Shown: positions 16,935 to 27,223, numbered from the stretch's first letter. The stretch is DNA of 39,955 nt from Oscillospiraceae bacterium (GCA_015065965.1 SVPH01000015.1:1-39955); one strand, 5' to 3'. Numbers and translations are program-made. The notes: generated from the letters alone by a model not told the origin.

Positions 16935-17938
16935 CAGCTTATTGCGCCAACCTCTTTATAGTATCTTTCTGCACCGGGATGGAAAGGAACAGAAATGCTG
17001 GAAACTGCATATTCAAGGCTCATTTCAGCAGCCTTTTCGTGTGAATATTCATCCTTATTTTCATAGATAGCCTTTGTAAGTTGATAAACTGTTTCTTCAT
17101 CAAGTTCGTTGCTTACGATGAAAGTAGCCTTAACAGCAACTGTTGTTACATCAGCGTCAATGCCGTTGTATGTGCCTGCAGGCACTGTGTAAGCAGCGTA
17201 GAAGCCGTAATCAGCCTGAAGTTTTGCAAGATGCTCTGCATCAATTTCAACAAGAACGATGCCTGTTGTTGTTGAAAGGTCAGTGATAGCAACCGTAGGA
17301 GCACCTGCTGTGCAGAAGAAAGCATCAATCTTACCGTCTTTAAGTGCATCTGCCGATGCCTGGAAACTGAGGTTCTGCTTATCAATATCTTCAAAAGTGA
17401 TGCCGTATGCGCCGAGAATCTGCTGAGCATTGAATTCAACACCGCTGCCGCTGTCACCTACAGAAACCTTTTTGCCCTTAAGGTCTGCTACGGTCTTGAT
17501 GCCCGAATCAGCCTTTGCAACTATCTGACAAACCTCTGCATATGCAGCGCCGAGAGTTGAGAAACTCTTGATTGCGCCTACATCAGCAAAGAGAGATGTT
17601 CCGTTATAAGCATAGTCCATAACGTCGTTCTGAACGATAGCCATATCAACAATACCATCTTCAATGTCAAGAATGTTAGCCTTTGATGCACCTGAAGCCT
17701 GAATCATAAGTTGTGCGCCTGTTTTCTCTTTAAGAAGAGATGAAATAACATTACAGAAGCCGTAGTATGTACCTGTTGAACCGCCTGTTCCTACGTTAAT
17801 CTTGATTGATGAAAGATCACCTGCAGCAACATTGTTGCCTGCCTCGGGGTCTGCTGCGGGCTTATCTCCGCAAGCGGTCATAAAGAGCATTGCAAAAACA
17901 AGAATCACCGAGAGAATTACTGCTAATTTTTTCTTCAT
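16934..17938 (-). CDS. TAXI family TRAP solute-binding lipoprotein
   Basis: 334 residues. A lipoprotein signal ends in FMTACGDK, so Cys23 is the likely lipidated residue. The mature part shows the TAXI start, INVGTGGSTGTYYGFCNVIS, then LMIQASGASKANILDIEDG and DMAIVQNDVMDYAYNG. It should capture the solute outside the membrane and hand it to the fused permease. First gene of the three-gene operon; AGGAGG lies upstream of the ATG. Confidence 0.94.
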   Translation of the reverse strand: MKKKLAVILSVILVFAMLFMTACGDKPAADPEAGNNVAAGDLSSIKINVGTGGSTGTYYGFCNVISSLLKEKTGAQLMIQASGASKANILDIEDGIVDMAIVQNDVMDYAYNGTSLFADVGAIKSFSTLGAAYAEVCQIVAKADSGIKTVADLKGKKVSVGDSGSGVEFNAQQILGAYGITFEDIDKQNLSFQASADALKDGKIDAFFCTAGAPTVAITDLSTTTGIVLVEIDAEHLAKLQADYGFYAAYTVPAGTYNGIDADVTTVAVKATFIVSNELDEETVYQLTKAIYENKDEYSHEKAAEMSLEYAVSSISVPFHPGAERYYKEVGAIS

Positions 17939-18003
17939 AATTTACCTCCTGTTTCACTTCCGCAAAAACATAAAAATCCGCCGCACGGAAGTATTTTCAG
18001 TTT

Positions 18004-18032
18004 ATTATACAATATATTTTAAAATTACGCAA
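18004..18032 (-). promoter_or_regulatory. Promoter of the TAXI-TRAP operon
   Basis: On the minus strand TTGCGT (18027-18032), 17 bases, TATAAT (18004-18009), about 65 bases before the binding-protein ATG. Confidence 0.65.
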
Positions 18033-18107
18033 GTCCTATAAAAAATATCGTTGAATCTGCACATAAAACCAAACCGTGTTTTAGTCAGAAATACTTTTAT
18101 ATATAGT

Positions 18108-18136
18108 TTGACTTTATACATTTGCCTCTGTATAAT
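18108..18136 (+). promoter_or_regulatory. Promoter of the GH92/DUF4838 operon
   Basis: TTGACT (18108-18113), 17 bases, TATAAT (18131-18136). It is back to back with the TRAP promoter, leaving about 75 bases between the two -35 boxes where a shared regulator could bind. Confidence 0.75.
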
Positions 18137-18224
18137 ATTCTTATAGAAGTATTAATAAAAATACAATTGTTACACAGCATTAATTCTGCTATCAAGATGT
18201 CAAAATGATCAGGGAGGCATTTAT

Positions 18225-20483
18225 ATGTGGAAAATCATCAGAGTTTTTGTGTCAATATTTGTTGCAATCGAAACGCTGTTTACAGGTGTATTCAGCGGTG
18301 TTAATCTCAAATCGGTTGACATGCCTGAGGTTGAGGCAAGCGAATACGGTCAGTATGTTGACCCGTTTATAGGTACGGGCGGAACACCGTGGACATGCGC
18401 AATGCTCAGCCCTGCGGCAACAGTACCTTTCGGCACCGTAAGGCTTGGACCTGACACCTGCTTTGTGGGCGGTGCATACATAATCAAAATGAACACCTCC
18501 GGCTATTACTATGAGCAGGGTCATATCAAGGGTTTCAGCCATTCAAGGCTTTCGGGCACAGGCGCTGAGGACTACAGTTGTTTCAGAGTAACTCCTGCAA
18601 CAGGCAAAAACAAACCTGCTGTAATGACCTATTCACATTCAAAAGAAACCGCATCTCCCGGTTATTATGCGGTGTACCTGCCTTCGGTCGGCTGCCTTGC
18701 AGAATTAACTGCTGATATTCACACCGGCGTTCACCGCTACACTTTCTATGATTCCGACGATGCTCGTTTATATATTGATGTAACAAGCGCAGCAGCAAAC
18801 AAAACATCTACAAACGGTCAGGTTGAGTATGATGAAGCAACAGGTGTTATTTCGGGCGGCTGCCTGCTTGACGGTCAGTTTGCAGGCAGATACGACGGAC
18901 TCCCCACATATTTTGCTGCGGTCACTGACAAACCCGTTTTATCGTATGAAATTAACGAAGATGAAAATGATTGCGGCATTGACCTCAATTTCGGTTCTCT
19001 TGAAAATGATAGCGTTGAGTTAAAGGTAGGTATCAGTTTTGTAAGCAAGGAAAATGCGCTGCTTAACCTGAAAGCGGAAACCGACGGCCTTAACTTTGAC
19101 AGTGTAAGAAAAAATGCTGCAGACGACTGGGAAGAACGCCTTTCATCTATAAAGATTGATACTGACGATAAAGACATCAAAACAATATTCTACACAGCCC
19201 TTTATCACAGCATGATTATGCCGTCAAACTTCACCGATGTTAACGGCGAATACCTTGGTTTCGATAAAAAAGTTTCGGTTGCAGACGGATACACCTACAG
19301 AACAGATATGTCGCTTTGGGATACATGCCGAACAACCCATCCCCTTTACACTCTCATTGCAGAGGATATACAGACAGATTGCCTCAAGAGTCTTGTTGAA
19401 ATGGCAGAAACTGGCGGTTCACTCCCCCGTTGGCCCATGGGTGCAGGCTATACGGGCTCGATGCAGGGCGACCCTGCCAACATAGTAATAACCGAAAGTT
19501 ACCTCAAAGGTATTACGGATTTTGATGTTGAAACAGCCTATGAATACATGAAAAAATCCTCCGACGGCAATGTTCGCAAAGACGGAAGAAATTATATTGA
19601 ATTGTATAATGAATACGGATATATTCCTCAGGATATTGCGCCCGGTGATGAATCCGTAAGCCGCACTCTCGAATATGCATGGGAAGACGGCGCAATTGCA
19701 TCACTTGCAGAAGCACTCGGCAAAACCGATGATGCAGAAAAATACGCCAAAAAATCCATGTATTATAAAAATGTATTTAACCCTGAAACAAAATATTTTC
19801 AGGCAAGGAATTCCGACGGCAGTTTTGTATGGAATTTCAGCCCTTACATAACTTCTTTCTATGATGCCGTTATGATTAAGAAGTTTGCAGATTGCTACTG
19901 CGAAGGCAGCGCAAGGCAATGGCGCTGGAGCGCAACTCAGGATATCGACGGTATGATTGAACTTTTCGGTTCAAAAGAATATTTTGTAAGCGAACTTGAA
20001 GATTTTATGGAAGATGCCTCGCTCACAAGGGCTGCCGTTGACCCCGGCAGCGGTTATTGGATAGGCAACCAGCCCGATATTCATACGCCGTATCTTTTCA
20101 GCAACGCAGGCAGAAAAGACCTTACCCAGAAATGGGTCAGATGGACTCTTAAAAATCGTTTCAGCACCGACATTAACGGACTTGACGGCAACGATGACGG
20201 CGGCACTGTCAGTGCATGGTATGTTTTCTCCTCTCTCGGATTTTATCCGCTTGCCGGAACTGACAAATATTGGATCGGATCACCCAATATTGACAGCGCA
20301 GAAATCGCACTTTCCAACGGAAAAATCCTTAAGATAACCGCAAACAACCAAAGCGAAAAAAATATTTACGTCAACAACATTACCCTTAACGGTGAAAAAC
20401 TTGACGGTTGCTATATAACCCATTCACAGTTAATGAATGGCGGCGAACTTGTTTTCACAATGGGCAAAACTCCAAACAACTGA
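18225..20483 (+). CDS. GH92 family alpha-mannosidase-like protein
   Basis: 752 residues. The start is a membrane-targeting segment (MWKIIRVFVSIFVAIETLFT). GH92 hallmarks follow: YVDPFIGTGGTPWTCAMLSP, TVPFGTVRLGPDT, GFSHSRLSGTGAEDYS, then TDMSLWDTCRTTHPLYTLI, SLPRWPMGAGYTGSMQGDP and, near the end, GNDDGGTVSAWYVFSSLGFY. The glutamate of CEGSARQWRW (about 559) corresponds to the catalytic acid and the Asp residues of NDD (about 655) to the base in characterised members. GH92 enzymes are calcium-dependent exo-alpha-mannosidases acting on N-glycans or yeast mannan. A motif usually reading NEP (or HEP) is NQP here (WIGNQPDIHTPY), so linkage preference may differ. GGGAGG precedes the ATG. Confidence 0.88.
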   Translation: MWKIIRVFVSIFVAIETLFTGVFSGVNLKSVDMPEVEASEYGQYVDPFIGTGGTPWTCAMLSPAATVPFGTVRLGPDTCFVGGAYIIKMNTSGYYYEQGHIKGFSHSRLSGTGAEDYSCFRVTPATGKNKPAVMTYSHSKETASPGYYAVYLPSVGCLAELTADIHTGVHRYTFYDSDDARLYIDVTSAAANKTSTNGQVEYDEATGVISGGCLLDGQFAGRYDGLPTYFAAVTDKPVLSYEINEDENDCGIDLNFGSLENDSVELKVGISFVSKENALLNLKAETDGLNFDSVRKNAADDWEERLSSIKIDTDDKDIKTIFYTALYHSMIMPSNFTDVNGEYLGFDKKVSVADGYTYRTDMSLWDTCRTTHPLYTLIAEDIQTDCLKSLVEMAETGGSLPRWPMGAGYTGSMQGDPANIVITESYLKGITDFDVETAYEYMKKSSDGNVRKDGRNYIELYNEYGYIPQDIAPGDESVSRTLEYAWEDGAIASLAEALGKTDDAEKYAKKSMYYKNVFNPETKYFQARNSDGSFVWNFSPYITSFYDAVMIKKFADCYCEGSARQWRWSATQDIDGMIELFGSKEYFVSELEDFMEDASLTRAAVDPGSGYWIGNQPDIHTPYLFSNAGRKDLTQKWVRWTLKNRFSTDINGLDGNDDGGTVSAWYVFSSLGFYPLAGTDKYWIGSPNIDSAEIALSNGKILKITANNQSEKNIYVNNITLNGEKLDGCYITHSQLMNGGELVFTMGKTPNN

Positions 20484-20504
20484 TTATTTTGAGGAGGAAC
20501 TGAA

Positions 20505-22391
20505 ATGATACAGACCTTAAAAGCCGTGGTATCTTTTATTGAAGTTCTGCTGTTTGTTGCAGGAATAATTCCTGTAAGCACAGACATCAAATACAGCAAC
20601 ACAGTCTATGAACCCATTCAGATAACAGAGCCTATGTATATTGTTAAAGATGGCGTTTCAGATTTTGTGATTGTTACCGCAGACGAACCCGACGAATGCA
20701 TTCAGACTGCCGCAAATGAATTGCAGACCTATATTGAAAAAATCAGCGGAGTCAATCTGCCTCAAGTTACCGAATCCGAGTTTGTTTCAAGCAAAAATGC
20801 AATAATTATCGGTCAGACCGCTTTGGAGCAAAATATTACCGAAATCAACCGTTCTGAAATCGGAGCAGACGGATTCAAGTTATATTCCGACGGCACTTAT
20901 CTGCTCATTGCAGGCGGCGACAGCAGAGGCACGCTCTACGGAGTATACACTTTTCTTGAAGAATATCTCGGTATCCGCTGGTTTACTCCCGAGTTGGAGG
21001 TTGTACCCGAAAGCAATGATGTTATAATTGATGCGAATATAGACCGCACCGTTCAGCCCTCTTTCTCCATTCGCCGCAACAGTTGTATGGGTGCAAACAA
21101 TGCACACCGCGCAAGAAATAAAATCAATGTTTCTTTTTGGGAAAATGCAACGGAATACGGCGGTGCGCTGACCTTTGTTTTATGGGATGTTACCCTGCCG
21201 ACACTTGTTCCGGATTCACTTTTTGCAGATCACCCCGAATACTTCGCAATGAATCCCGACGGCTCGCGCACAACAGACCATGTCTGCCTCTCCAACCCCG
21301 ATGTGCTTCCGATAGCAGTTGAAAAAGCAAGGGAAGAAATGCGCAACTGTGAAAGAAACGCAAAACATATTCATATCGGTCAAAAAGATAATTCAAATTA
21401 CTGCCATTGCGAAAAATGTGAGGCTCTTTATGAAAAATACGGCAGTATATCCGCACCAACCCTTATTTTTACAAACGCTTTTGCAGATGCTCTTGACGAG
21501 GAATTCCCCGATTTTATGTTCACTTTCTACGCATACGGCGAAACTGAGCGTCCCCCGACAGATTTGAGTCTTAAATGCAGCCCCAATGTTGCACCTGTAC
21601 TCTGCGGTCTGCATAAAGCCTGCCGCAGCCATCCTCTTACCGAATGCGGTGCACAGGACGGCAACGAAACTTTCATGAACCTTTTTGGCGATAATGAGCC
21701 CACTATCGCTCAGGACTTTGCAAACTGGGTTAAAATCGCTGATACGACCTATATTTATGATTACACCATAAACTTCCTTAATTCGACACAATTTTTCTCC
21801 AACTTTGAAACAATGCAACCCACAATGAAATATATGCACGATATAGGAATCACAGGCTATATTTATAACTGCGGAGACGGTCACTATGCCGCATTCAATG
21901 AACTGAGAAACTATCTTCTTTGTAAACTGCAATGGGATGTTGATTGCGATGTTGAATATCACATGACCGATTTCCTGTGTGCATATTACGGCGAAGAAGC
22001 CGCTCCGTATATAAGAGAAATACTTGATATCCAAACGGCACAAATCAAAGCCACTGCGCATGCCTTTGATTTTGACTGGCATTATCAATCGGGATTTTAC
22101 CCGTTCTATACCGTTGACAGGCTTGATTATCTTTGGAACAAGGCGCTGAAAGCGGATATTACAGACGAGCAGCGATTCAATGTTGAGGTTGCAAACCTGA
22201 GTTGGGAATATTTCAAAGCAAATCAGTTCATCGGTAAATATTCCTTCCTCAGCCCTCTGAGACTAAAGGCAAATGAAGACCTCTATGATGAATTCAGAGC
22301 ACACGGAGTTGACCGCGTGTCCTCTTTCGGTCTGATCCCCTCGGATAAAAGTGAAATTGATTTTATGCTGCGTCCTTTTAATTGGAAATAA
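20505..22391 (+). CDS. DUF4838 glycosidase-like secreted protein
   Basis: 628 residues. After a short hydrophobic start (residues 6-24), residues 45-175 resemble the GH67/GH20-type N-terminal domain (CIQTAANELQTYIEKISGVN, GGDSRGTLYGVYTFLEEYLG, IRWFTP). DUF4838 follows, with HIHIGQKDNSNYCHCEKCEA and YIYDYTINFLNSTQFFSNF. The cysteine pair in CHCEKC is typical of the family. The enzymatic activity of DUF4838 proteins is, as far as I know, not established; glycan hydrolysis is inferred from the fold and from the GH92 gene 21 bases upstream. GAGGAGG precedes the ATG. No lipobox is visible. Confidence 0.82.
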   Translation: MIQTLKAVVSFIEVLLFVAGIIPVSTDIKYSNTVYEPIQITEPMYIVKDGVSDFVIVTADEPDECIQTAANELQTYIEKISGVNLPQVTESEFVSSKNAIIIGQTALEQNITEINRSEIGADGFKLYSDGTYLLIAGGDSRGTLYGVYTFLEEYLGIRWFTPELEVVPESNDVIIDANIDRTVQPSFSIRRNSCMGANNAHRARNKINVSFWENATEYGGALTFVLWDVTLPTLVPDSLFADHPEYFAMNPDGSRTTDHVCLSNPDVLPIAVEKAREEMRNCERNAKHIHIGQKDNSNYCHCEKCEALYEKYGSISAPTLIFTNAFADALDEEFPDFMFTFYAYGETERPPTDLSLKCSPNVAPVLCGLHKACRSHPLTECGAQDGNETFMNLFGDNEPTIAQDFANWVKIADTTYIYDYTINFLNSTQFFSNFETMQPTMKYMHDIGITGYIYNCGDGHYAAFNELRNYLLCKLQWDVDCDVEYHMTDFLCAYYGEEAAPYIREILDIQTAQIKATAHAFDFDWHYQSGFYPFYTVDRLDYLWNKALKADITDEQRFNVEVANLSWEYFKANQFIGKYSFLSPLRLKANEDLYDEFRAHGVDRVSSFGLIPSDKSEIDFMLRPFNWK

Positions 22392-22414
22392 AATATACTC
22401 ACCGGCGCAAACAA

Positions 22415-22447
22415 ATCCCCCTGTGCAATTCAAATGCACAGGGGGAT
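22415..22447 (+). terminator. Hairpin terminator between convergent genes
   Basis: A perfect 13-base stem (22415-22427 with 22435-22447) with a 7-base loop, 24 bases after the DUF4838 stop and 8 bases before the end of the converging repeat-protein gene. T tails are short in both directions. Confidence 0.8.
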
Positions 22448-22454
22448 ATCTTTA

Positions 22455-25400
22455 TTAAAGTTTAATTCCGAAAAACTCAAGGATAAACGCAAGTATCATT
22501 GATATAAAGTTAACCTCTGAATAGAAGTGTTCTGAATCCGATACAGGTCTTCCGTCTGCACCGACAAGATTGTTTCCTTTTTCATCAACAACAACTACCT
22601 TGACAACTGCATTGCCGTTTGATGTTGAAGTTACTTTACATGTTATTCTTGATGCGGAAGGCTCCAATGCCAAGCCGTCACCCTCCACAGTCCATTTGAT
22701 TTGCGCACCTTCGGGAATGTTGAATGTTCTTACCTGAAGGGTAACGGTTTCTCCGTAAGAAAGAGTACGCGTTTTAGGAGTAATGATTTCAATTCTCGGA
22801 GCATCAATTGTTTCAGGGTCATCCTCTGTTTTTTCCTCGAACTGAGCAGTAACCGTTACATCTTCCGCAGGCATGGTTGACGGTATTTCAGCATCCCAGC
22901 CTATAAACTTGTAGCCGTCTTTTTCGGGAGCAAGAGGTTCTGTAACCATTGAACCATAGTAATAATCAGCAGATTTGCTTACTCCGTCAACAACAGTTGT
23001 GAAGGTGAATACAAGCCTGTCAAGATAGATTTCGAGAACAAGGTCTCCGTCAGCACTGACATAACCGCTGAGAACGCTCTTTTCTTCGTTAAGTTCAAAA
23101 CCGAGAGGAACAACAGGCGCTACGGAAACATCGCCGAAAGAACTTATGTTATAAACCATAACATCCTTATCATATTCGCCTACCGTGTTCATTTTGTATG
23201 TTTCAACAGTGTATGTTGCATCGCCTGCAACTTCCCACATTGCTTCAAACACCAAATCGTTTGCGGGCATGTTAGCGGGAACAGACGGTGTCCAGCCTGC
23301 AAACAGATAGCCTTCTTTGACGGGTGATGCGGGGACAATAATTTCCTGACCGAACTCATACACTTCTTCGGTTACATATCCGTCAACACTCCATCTGATA
23401 ACATACTGATTGAGCGCCCACATTGCTTCGAGATAAAGGTCGCACGCAGGCATGATATCGGGCTGATAGCCATGTTCCATTGAATTCCAACCGACAAAAG
23501 TGTAGCCTTCTTTCTCGGGCGGCATAATGTAATCAATCATTTCAGCATAGTGCATTTCTTGAACCGCTATTTCATAGCCGTCAACAATATAAGTTAATCT
23601 GTATGTTTCATATTCCCATACTGCCATCAAAGTCATATCATACGAGGGCATAGTTGCGGGCACATCAACAATGTAACCGTTTTCGTCTTCCCAACCCATA
23701 AATATGCAGCCTTCTCTTGTGGGATATTCAATATATTCAATCATATCGCCATAACGATAACTATATGTGACTGCATAATCACCTTCCCATGATAATCCGC
23801 CGTTGAAATCATATGTTATTGTGTATTCGCAGGGTTCCCAAACTGCACGGAACACAAGATTATAATCAGGCATTACGGAAGGAACGGCAGGTGTCCAGCC
23901 AACAAAAACATATCCTTCCTTGTAAGGTTCCGGAGGCACAATAATCTCTGTGCCGTACTGATATTCCTCAACAACCTGCATTTCGTCTGTATCCCATGTT
24001 ACAGTGTAGAAACCGTAATCCCAAACTGCTTTAAGAGTCATATCATAAGCAGGCATGGTTGCAGGGAAAGTGAATGCTTCGCCTGTTTCAGCAATCTCCC
24101 AATGCGAGAATATATAGCCCTCTCTTTCGGGGCATTTTACATATTCAAGGATGCCGAGATCTTCGCCGTAATCCGCCTGCATAGCAAAAAGGATCTCACC
24201 AAAACCATCATCAAGAGTTACTGTATATTCACCAACCTGCCATAACGCATATAGTGTAAGGTCATGAGCCGGCATATACGAGGGAAGATGTGATGCATAA
24301 ATTGAACCTGCTTCGGTTGTCCATCCTGCAAAACAGTATCCCTCTCTTGTCGGGTCAGGCTCTCTTATATCAATTTCGTCGCCGTAATACAGAGTATAAA
24401 CTTTCTCCGATGTGTTGTCGCTGAAAATACCGCCATCGGCAAAAAGAGTCAGAGTAAATTCGCAGGCAGACCATATGGCTTCAAATCTTGTTTCTTCATA
24501 AACAGCAAACGGGAATTCGGGATAATTTCCGTATTGGTCAACCCAACCCATAAATACATAGCCTTCTTTTATCGGGTCAGGAGGAAGTTCAATTTCCATG
24601 CCGTATTCATACTGTTCGGAATAGCACAGTTCGCCGTCATCATACCAACTCACCTCATAAAATTCTACTACCCATACAGCAGTAAAACGGAGACTCTGTG
24701 CAGGCATTGCAATCGGGAACAAAACTCTGTTTCCGTCAGAATCAACCCATCCGTCAAATCGGAAACCTTCTTTGCACGGTTCTTCGGGTGCAATTATCAT
24801 TGAGCCATAATAATAGTTTGTTACTTCGGTTGCATCATCAGCATCAAATTCAACAGTATACACATTGCGTGCGAGGTAAACTCTAAGAACGGTTGAGCCG
24901 TCTGCAACTATATTTGCGCTGAGAATGCTGTTGCTTTCATCAACCGTGAAACCTTCTTTTATATAATTGGCTTCATAAATAGAAACTTTCTCATCTGTTG
25001 TTCCGATATTAACCTGAATGTAAGTCGGCTCTTCAGGGTAACAGCCGTCTGTCATCATCTCGTATACTTCAATCGTGTAGGGAGTATCATCACAAGGTAT
25101 AAAACATGCCTCAAAAACAATATTTTCGCACGGCATATTGAATGAGCCGCTTTCATATATATTGCCGTCAATGCCCCAACCTTCAAAAACATATCCTACT
25201 CTTGCGGGCGGTTCGGGATGCGTAACTTCATGCATATAGGGAATATCCATAACGCAAACCTCGATACCCTCTACCATCCACGTTGCCGTGTAAACGTTAA
25301 TCTCCCACACCGCCACGAGGTGCAAATCGCAGGCAGGCATTGTTAAATATGAATAGTCAAGTTCCTCGCCTGTTTCGGCATTCATCCAGTTTCTGAAAGT

Positions 25401-27164
25401 ATAACCTTCTTTACAAGGAAGCGGAGCACTGAAAATATATTCTGATATCTCTTCGCCATACATCGCGTGGATTACATGCCATTCGTTTCCGTCGCCGTCA
25501 TCCATGATAATTCTGTAATCATTTATATACCACGCCGCTGTAATAACAAGATTGTTTGCAGGCATTGTCATTGAGTCATGAACCGTTTCGCCGTTTTCCG
25601 CACTAACCCATCTTTCAAAGGTATAACCTTCCCTATAAGGTTCTTCGGGGAATACTATTACGGTTCCGTATTCATACTCAGCCATAATTGTTGTATCGCC
25701 ATTCGGGAAACAACCGCCTGCGCTTTCAAATACAACCGTATATACACAAGGAACAAATACGGGGTCAATAACCGTTTCCTCTGCTGTTACGACATAAGGA
25801 AAAATTATCGGTTCGCCATTTTGGTTGACCCATTCATATAACTCATAACCCTCCGGCACTTCAGGGAAGTCCGGTTCATCAATAATTTCACCGTAATAAT
25901 ATTCGTTCTGTTCGCCGTTAATTGTTACATCATATTTATTTCTTGCATAATAAATTTCAAGTAACGTGCTGCCATCGCCCTGAATTACGGCTTCCGTTAT
26001 GCTTTTTTCCATATCAACAGTGAAACCTTCATAACTTTCGGCAGCCACATCAAAAACAACCATATCTTCTACTGTTCCGAGACATTGGATTGTTTCATCG
26101 CTATTTTCACTATATGTTCCGTCAACACCCATAAAGTATTTTTTTACTGTATAAGCAATATCGGTTCTACGGATAAACATCGCCTGAAAAGTTATATCCT
26201 GTGCAGGCATGGTCATATCGGGACTATCATGAAAATATGTATCGCTGCCTTCAATTAGCCAACCGTAAAACTCATAACCGATTTTTTCGGGAACTTCCGA
26301 AGGTTCCTGAATATGCGAGGCATACGGGAGCAACTCAACAACATACTCTTCACCGTCAACCAGCCATGTTACCATATAATCATTAACCTTCCAGACTGCA
26401 TAGAAAGTTAAATCATAGCAAGGCATTATACGAGGAATTTCTGATATACCTTCATATGTTCCGTCAGTTGACCAACCGCAGAAAACATAGCCGTCTTTGA
26501 CGGGCATAGGAATGGAATATGGGTCAATTTCGCAACCGTAATCATAAGTATACACCTGTATTTCAGTTCCGTCCTCATAATATCCGCCGTATGCATCAAA
26601 GCAAACATTATACTGATATGCAGACCACACTGCGCAAAATGTTATATCCTCTGCAGGCATTGTGTAATCAACTCTGCCAATATTTCCTTCTGCATCGACC
26701 CAGCCCTCAAAACAAAAGCCTTCTCTAATCGGATATTCTGGTTCGGTTATTACGCTACCATAGTAAAAATCATATTCTACATAATTTTCACCGTCGCTGT
26801 TTCTGCCTTCGCTAAAATCAAAAGTCACACGATATTTGTTTCTGGCAAGATAAACGCACAAAACAGTGCTGCCGTCAGGCTGTATCGTCGCTGTTGTCAC
26901 GCTTGATTCTTCATCAAAAGTGAATCCTGTGCGAAGATAATCTTCCGCATTCAATGTTGCGGTTTCTCCCGCTATGCCTGTCAACACATGCGTTTCGACT
27001 GATTCTTCGGCATATAATCCGTCAACATCCATTTCATAGACATAAACAGAATATTCAGCCTCTGCATCCGATGCTGATGCAGTAACACCTAAACCGCTTA
27101 AAGATGTTACAAGCATAACCGCACAGAGAAAAATGCTGAACACTTTTTTGGCTGCTGTTTTCAT
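22455..27164 (-). CDS. Giant secreted InlB-repeat protein, 1569 aa
   Basis: Signal peptide (KKVFSIFLCAVMLVTSLSG, cleavage after a following ASA), then almost nothing but repeats. I count about 16 InlB B-repeat (Listeria-Bacteroides) units marked by G-Y-x-F-x-G-W-type motifs such as KEGYVFMGW, each followed by a MP-A-x-D-x-x-F-x-A-x-W strand. Four larger modules are interleaved, marked by Y-x-V-x-x-Y-x-M ... D-G-x-Y and ending in DGSTVLRVYLARN-like strands. Near 1470-1545 is an Ig-like domain (TLSYGETVTLQVRTFNIPEG). The last residues are hydrophobic (NFISMILAFILEFFGIKL); there is no LPXTG sorting signal. The protein is very acidic. InlB repeats serve as stalks or adhesive modules; a surface role is inferred. 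AGGAGGG precedes the ATG. Confidence 0.88.
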   Translation of the reverse strand: MKTAAKKVFSIFLCAVMLVTSLSGLGVTASASDAEAEYSVYVYEMDVDGLYAEESVETHVLTGIAGETATLNAEDYLRTGFTFDEESSVTTATIQPDGSTVLCVYLARNKYRVTFDFSEGRNSDGENYVEYDFYYGSVITEPEYPIREGFCFEGWVDAEGNIGRVDYTMPAEDITFCAVWSAYQYNVCFDAYGGYYEDGTEIQVYTYDYGCEIDPYSIPMPVKDGYVFCGWSTDGTYEGISEIPRIMPCYDLTFYAVWKVNDYMVTWLVDGEEYVVELLPYASHIQEPSEVPEKIGYEFYGWLIEGSDTYFHDSPDMTMPAQDITFQAMFIRRTDIAYTVKKYFMGVDGTYSENSDETIQCLGTVEDMVVFDVAAESYEGFTVDMEKSITEAVIQGDGSTLLEIYYARNKYDVTINGEQNEYYYGEIIDEPDFPEVPEGYELYEWVNQNGEPIIFPYVVTAEETVIDPVFVPCVYTVVFESAGGCFPNGDTTIMAEYEYGTVIVFPEEPYREGYTFERWVSAENGETVHDSMTMPANNLVITAAWYINDYRIIMDDGDGNEWHVIHAMYGEEISEYIFSAPLPCKEGYTFRNWMNAETGEELDYSYLTMPACDLHLVAVWEINVYTATWMVEGIEVCVMDIPYMHEVTHPEPPARVGYVFEGWGIDGNIYESGSFNMPCENIVFEACFIPCDDTPYTIEVYEMMTDGCYPEEPTYIQVNIGTTDEKVSIYEANYIKEGFTVDESNSILSANIVADGSTVLRVYLARNVYTVEFDADDATEVTNYYYGSMIIAPEEPCKEGFRFDGWVDSDGNRVLFPIAMPAQSLRFTAVWVVEFYEVSWYDDGELCYSEQYEYGMEIELPPDPIKEGYVFMGWVDQYGNYPEFPFAVYEETRFEAIWSACEFTLTLFADGGIFSDNTSEKVYTLYYGDEIDIREPDPTREGYCFAGWTTEAGSIYASHLPSYMPAHDLTLYALWQVGEYTVTLDDGFGEILFAMQADYGEDLGILEYVKCPEREGYIFSHWEIAETGEAFTFPATMPAYDMTLKAVWDYGFYTVTWDTDEMQVVEEYQYGTEIIVPPEPYKEGYVFVGWTPAVPSVMPDYNLVFRAVWEPCEYTITYDFNGGLSWEGDYAVTYSYRYGDMIEYIEYPTREGCIFMGWEDENGYIVDVPATMPSYDMTLMAVWEYETYRLTYIVDGYEIAVQEMHYAEMIDYIMPPEKEGYTFVGWNSMEHGYQPDIMPACDLYLEAMWALNQYVIRWSVDGYVTEEVYEFGQEIIVPASPVKEGYLFAGWTPSVPANMPANDLVFEAMWEVAGDATYTVETYKMNTVGEYDKDVMVYNISSFGDVSVAPVVPLGFELNEEKSVLSGYVSADGDLVLEIYLDRLVFTFTTVVDGVSKSADYYYGSMVTEPLAPEKDGYKFIGWDAEIPSTMPAEDVTVTAQFEEKTEDDPETIDAPRIEIITPKTRTLSYGETVTLQVRTFNIPEGAQIKWTVEGDGLALEPSASRITCKVTSTSNGNAVVKVVVVDEKGNNLVGADGRPVSDSEHFYSEVNFISMILAFILEFFGIKL

Positions 27165-27223
27165 GAGTTTTCCCTCCTGAATTATTTTTTTGTATTTTTT
27201 CTATAGTGCAATTCTACACAAGA

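Noticed and set aside
21393..22088. Minus-strand 231-residue frame inside the DUF4838 gene
   Set aside because: Shadow of the real coding strand, with no ribosome site or domain.
22455..27164. LPXTG cell-wall anchor on the repeat protein
   Set aside because: No LPXTG-like motif followed by a hydrophobic stretch and basic tail; the C-terminus is a short hydrophobic segment only.
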